A stretch of DNA of 6,886 nucleotides from Clostridiales bacterium UBA2658 (lineage in GTDB: Bacteria; Bacillota; Clostridia; Oscillospirales; Oscillospiraceae), in NCBI GenBank assembly GCA_002359425.1, contig DEMY01000076.1, positions 1,145 through 8,030 of the forward strand. The letters are read 5' to 3'. The position numbers and the translations under genes were made by a program. This document shows, one piece after another, positions 6,017 through 6,886 of this stretch (positions are counted from its first letter, which is position 1; each line of letters opens with the position of its first letter). The notes under the pieces were generated by a model. It ran no database searches and had not been told where the DNA came from. It saw only the letters and a program-made list of their open reading frames with translations.

Positions 6017-6034
6017 TGTGACACTTGTAACACT
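6017..6034. repeat. Tandem 9-bp repeats TGTNACACT, probable TetR operator
   Basis: TGTGACACT (6017-6025) is followed directly by TGTAACACT (6026-6034), and the same 9-mer recurs once as TGTCACACT at 6109-6117. The tandem pair lies just downstream of the predicted aldehyde dehydrogenase transcription start and covers the -35 of the regulator promoter, so a bound protein could affect both. A perfect 10-bp palindrome, TGAAATTTCA (6007-6016), abuts it on the left. Confidence 0.5.
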
Positions 6035-6053
6035 TGCTGCTTTGCATTATAAT
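6025..6053 (+). promoter_or_regulatory. Promoter of the TetR-type regulator gene
   Basis: On the plus strand, -35 TTGTAA (6025-6030), a 17-base spacer and a perfect -10 TATAAT (6048-6053) predict a start near 6060 and a leader of about 60 bases. The -35 matches consensus at four of six positions. It overlaps the aldehyde dehydrogenase promoter on the other strand. Confidence 0.55.
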
Positions 6054-6070
6054 AACGGCGAAATGCAAAG
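6040..6070. repeat. Inverted repeat bracketing the two overlapping -10 boxes
   Basis: CTTTGCAT (6040-6047) and ATGCAAAG (6063-6070) are perfect 8-bp arms around a 15-base centre that holds most of both TATAAT boxes. The arms are about 23 bases apart centre to centre, close to two helical turns, which suits a dimer or pair of dimers on one DNA face. It is an alternative or additional operator to the TGTNACACT repeats. Confidence 0.45.
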
Positions 6071-6074
6071 TCAA
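6046..6074 (-). promoter_or_regulatory. Promoter of the aldehyde dehydrogenase gene
   Basis: On the minus strand, -35 TTGACT (6074-6069), a 17-base spacer and -10 TATAAT (6051-6046) form a near-consensus promoter about 60 bases upstream of the ATG at 5986. It is the strongest promoter in the window, as expected for a gene held down by a repressor. Confidence 0.78.
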
Positions 6075-6106
6075 CGCTTTCGACGCAACTGCTACACATT
6101 GAGGGG

Positions 6107-6117
6107 AGTGTCACACT
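6107..6117. promoter_or_regulatory. Palindromic operator candidate at the TetR start
   Basis: AGTGTCACACT is a perfect 11-bp palindrome containing the third copy of TGTNACACT. It lies between the ribosome site GAGGGGAG (6101-6108) and the TTG start at 6119, so a protein bound here could block elongation of its own transcript. A degenerate copy, TGCTACACA, is at 6090-6098. Confidence 0.45.
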
Positions 6118-6118
6118 T

Positions 6119-6682
6119 TTGGATGTAAAATCGCAGAACAAAACGGCCTGTCAATATGAGGAATGGCTCATACAGGCGCTTTTGTCGCTTATGCGGGAGA
6201 AAAAATTTGCGGACATCACAATCAATAAGCTTACAGAGCGGGCCGACGTTTCTCGTCAGACCTTCTACCGGCATTTTCAATCCAAGGAGGACATCGTTAA
6301 AGCCTATAGTGACCGGCTCTGCGCAGAGATATCGGGGGAGATTTCCGCGCTTTCGGAGAAGTCCCTTTATGAGCTTTGCCTTGTCTATTTTCGCTTCTGG
6401 CGCGGGCACGCGACGCTTTTGCAGCTCGTTATGGAAAGCGGCTGCGAGCATCTGCTTGCCGAGCGCTACAACGCCGCTATGATGGAATCGCTGGACGTTC
6501 TGCGCGCGACGCTGCCGCAGTATAACGACGCTGCGTTTCTTTTTATTAAGTCCTTTCTCCTTGGCGGTTTTTACAACACAAAGCTTACCTGGATGAATGC
6601 CGACTTTCAGCAGTCCCCAGAGGAGCTTGCAAGGCTCATAAGCTCGCTTTTTGAGAAGGCGGAGGAGGAGAGGCGGGCATAA
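6119..6682 (+). CDS. TetR/AcrR-family transcriptional regulator
   Basis: This 187-aa protein has the normal TetR size. Residues about 12-60 form the DNA-binding domain, with a helix-turn-helix from ITINKLTERADVSRQTFYRH (33-52) followed by FQSKEDIV. The remainder is a helical ligand-binding and dimerisation domain; the FRFWRGHATLLQLVMES segment (91-107) resembles the TetR C-terminal domain common in Firmicutes (Pfam TetR_C_8-like, by recollection). The start is TTG (6119-6121), 10 bases after GAGGGGAG. No in-frame ATG or GTG lies near, and an out-of-frame ATG at 6123 is followed at once by a stop. The gene is divergent from the aldehyde dehydrogenase across 132 bases of repeat-rich promoter DNA. 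This points to a local repressor of that enzyme and of itself, released by an aldehyde or related small molecule (inference). Confidence 0.9.
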   Translation: MDVKSQNKTACQYEEWLIQALLSLMREKKFADITINKLTERADVSRQTFYRHFQSKEDIVKAYSDRLCAEISGEISALSEKSLYELCLVYFRFWRGHATLLQLVMESGCEHLLAERYNAAMMESLDVLRATLPQYNDAAFLFIKSFLLGGFYNTKLTWMNADFQQSPEELARLISSLFEKAEEERRA

Positions 6683-6701
6683 AGAACCGCTTTGTTTTTT
6701 T
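6671..6701 (+). terminator. Weak intrinsic terminator after the TetR gene
   Basis: AGGCGG (6671-6676) pairs with CCGCTT (6687-6692), including one wobble pair, around a 10-base loop that contains the TAA stop (6680-6682). A T-rich run (6694-6701) follows. The stem is short, so efficiency is doubtful; a stronger hairpin lies at 6838-6883. Confidence 0.35.
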
Positions 6702-6812
6702 ATTATTTTGCGCTGTTCGACGCACAATGCAGGATACTATTTTGCCATCAATTTTTAACATCAAAGATGCCTCAGATACCCCAAATGAGCATTTGAAAAG
6801 GTCTGTTTTCCG

Positions 6813-6840
6813 TTTTGTACAAATCTGCAAAAGTACAAAA
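6813..6840. repeat. Inverted repeat TTTTGTAC-N12-GTACAAAA
   Basis: Perfect 8-bp arms (6813-6820 and 6833-6840) flank 12 bases, and the right arm runs into the terminator stem starting at 6838. It lies in AT-rich DNA with no gene on either strand. It may be an operator for a gene beyond the window or chance in AT-rich sequence. Confidence 0.3.
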
Positions 6841-6883
6841 AAGGCCGGAAACAACTAAATTATCAGTTGTTTCCGGCCTTTTT
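6838..6883. terminator. Strong bidirectional hairpin terminator
   Basis: A perfect 19-bp stem (6838-6856 with 6865-6883) with an 8-base loop ends in five T on the plus strand and five T on the minus strand. It can stop read-through from the TetR gene, 155 bases upstream, and also minus-strand transcripts entering from the right. The stretch 6702-6812 before it shows no supported gene. Confidence 0.88.
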
Positions 6884-6886
6884 AAG

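Noticed and set aside
6092..6727. Minus-strand frame of 211 codons opposite the TetR gene
   Set aside because: It is antisense to a clear helix-turn-helix protein and would also run into the promoter region; no ribosome site.

Overview
The window looks like chromosomal DNA of a Gram-positive anaerobe of the Clostridia, possibly an Oscillospiraceae/Ruminococcaceae-type gut bacterium. This rests on fairly high GC, strong GGAGG-type ribosome sites, one TTG start, a transketolase split into two genes, a two-zinc-ribbon protein and a TetR/AcrR regulator of Firmicutes style. The taxonomic placement is inference; there is no rRNA or tRNA to anchor it. I see no phage, insertion sequence, CRISPR array or obvious island boundary.

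Left part (1-1614). A gene on the minus strand runs off the left edge. Its 287 visible residues resemble the sensory half (GAF then PAS) of an AcoR/DhaR-like sigma-54-dependent activator. Upstream of it, on the same strand, is a 108-residue protein with a zinc ribbon at each end. Each has its own recognisable sigma-70-type promoter. The 300-base gap 1315-1614 holds divergent promoters, a possible 27-codon reading frame and an inverted repeat over the promoter of the next operon.

Centre (1615-4420). A plus-strand operon encodes a D-2-hydroxyacid dehydrogenase of the glycerate dehydrogenase/hydroxypyruvate reductase type, then the N-terminal (TPP-binding) and C-terminal halves of transketolase. 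The two halves overlap by one base (TAATG). A strong 14-bp hairpin terminator closes the operon. Hydroxypyruvate is both the substrate of the reductase type and a classical ketol donor for transketolase, so the three genes may work on connected two- and three-carbon chemistry. The true substrate cannot be read from the sequence.

Right part (4420-6886). A minus-strand aldehyde dehydrogenase (454 aa, class-3 type) is followed by a 36-codon reading frame for a single-pass membrane peptide. A TetR/AcrR regulator is divergent from the dehydrogenase. Their 132-base intergenic region is the most structured DNA in the window. Opposing promoters share overlapping TATAAT boxes, an inverted repeat (CTTTGCAT-N15-ATGCAAAG) brackets them, and the 9-mer TGTNACACT occurs three times, twice in tandem and once just before the regulator's TTG start. 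The simple reading is a locally autoregulated TetR/aldehyde dehydrogenase pair. The window ends in a 19-bp hairpin terminator.

I did not find a clearly new biological system. The best leads are the aldehyde dehydrogenase/TetR control region, the small membrane peptide, and the pairing of hydroxypyruvate reductase with split transketolase.
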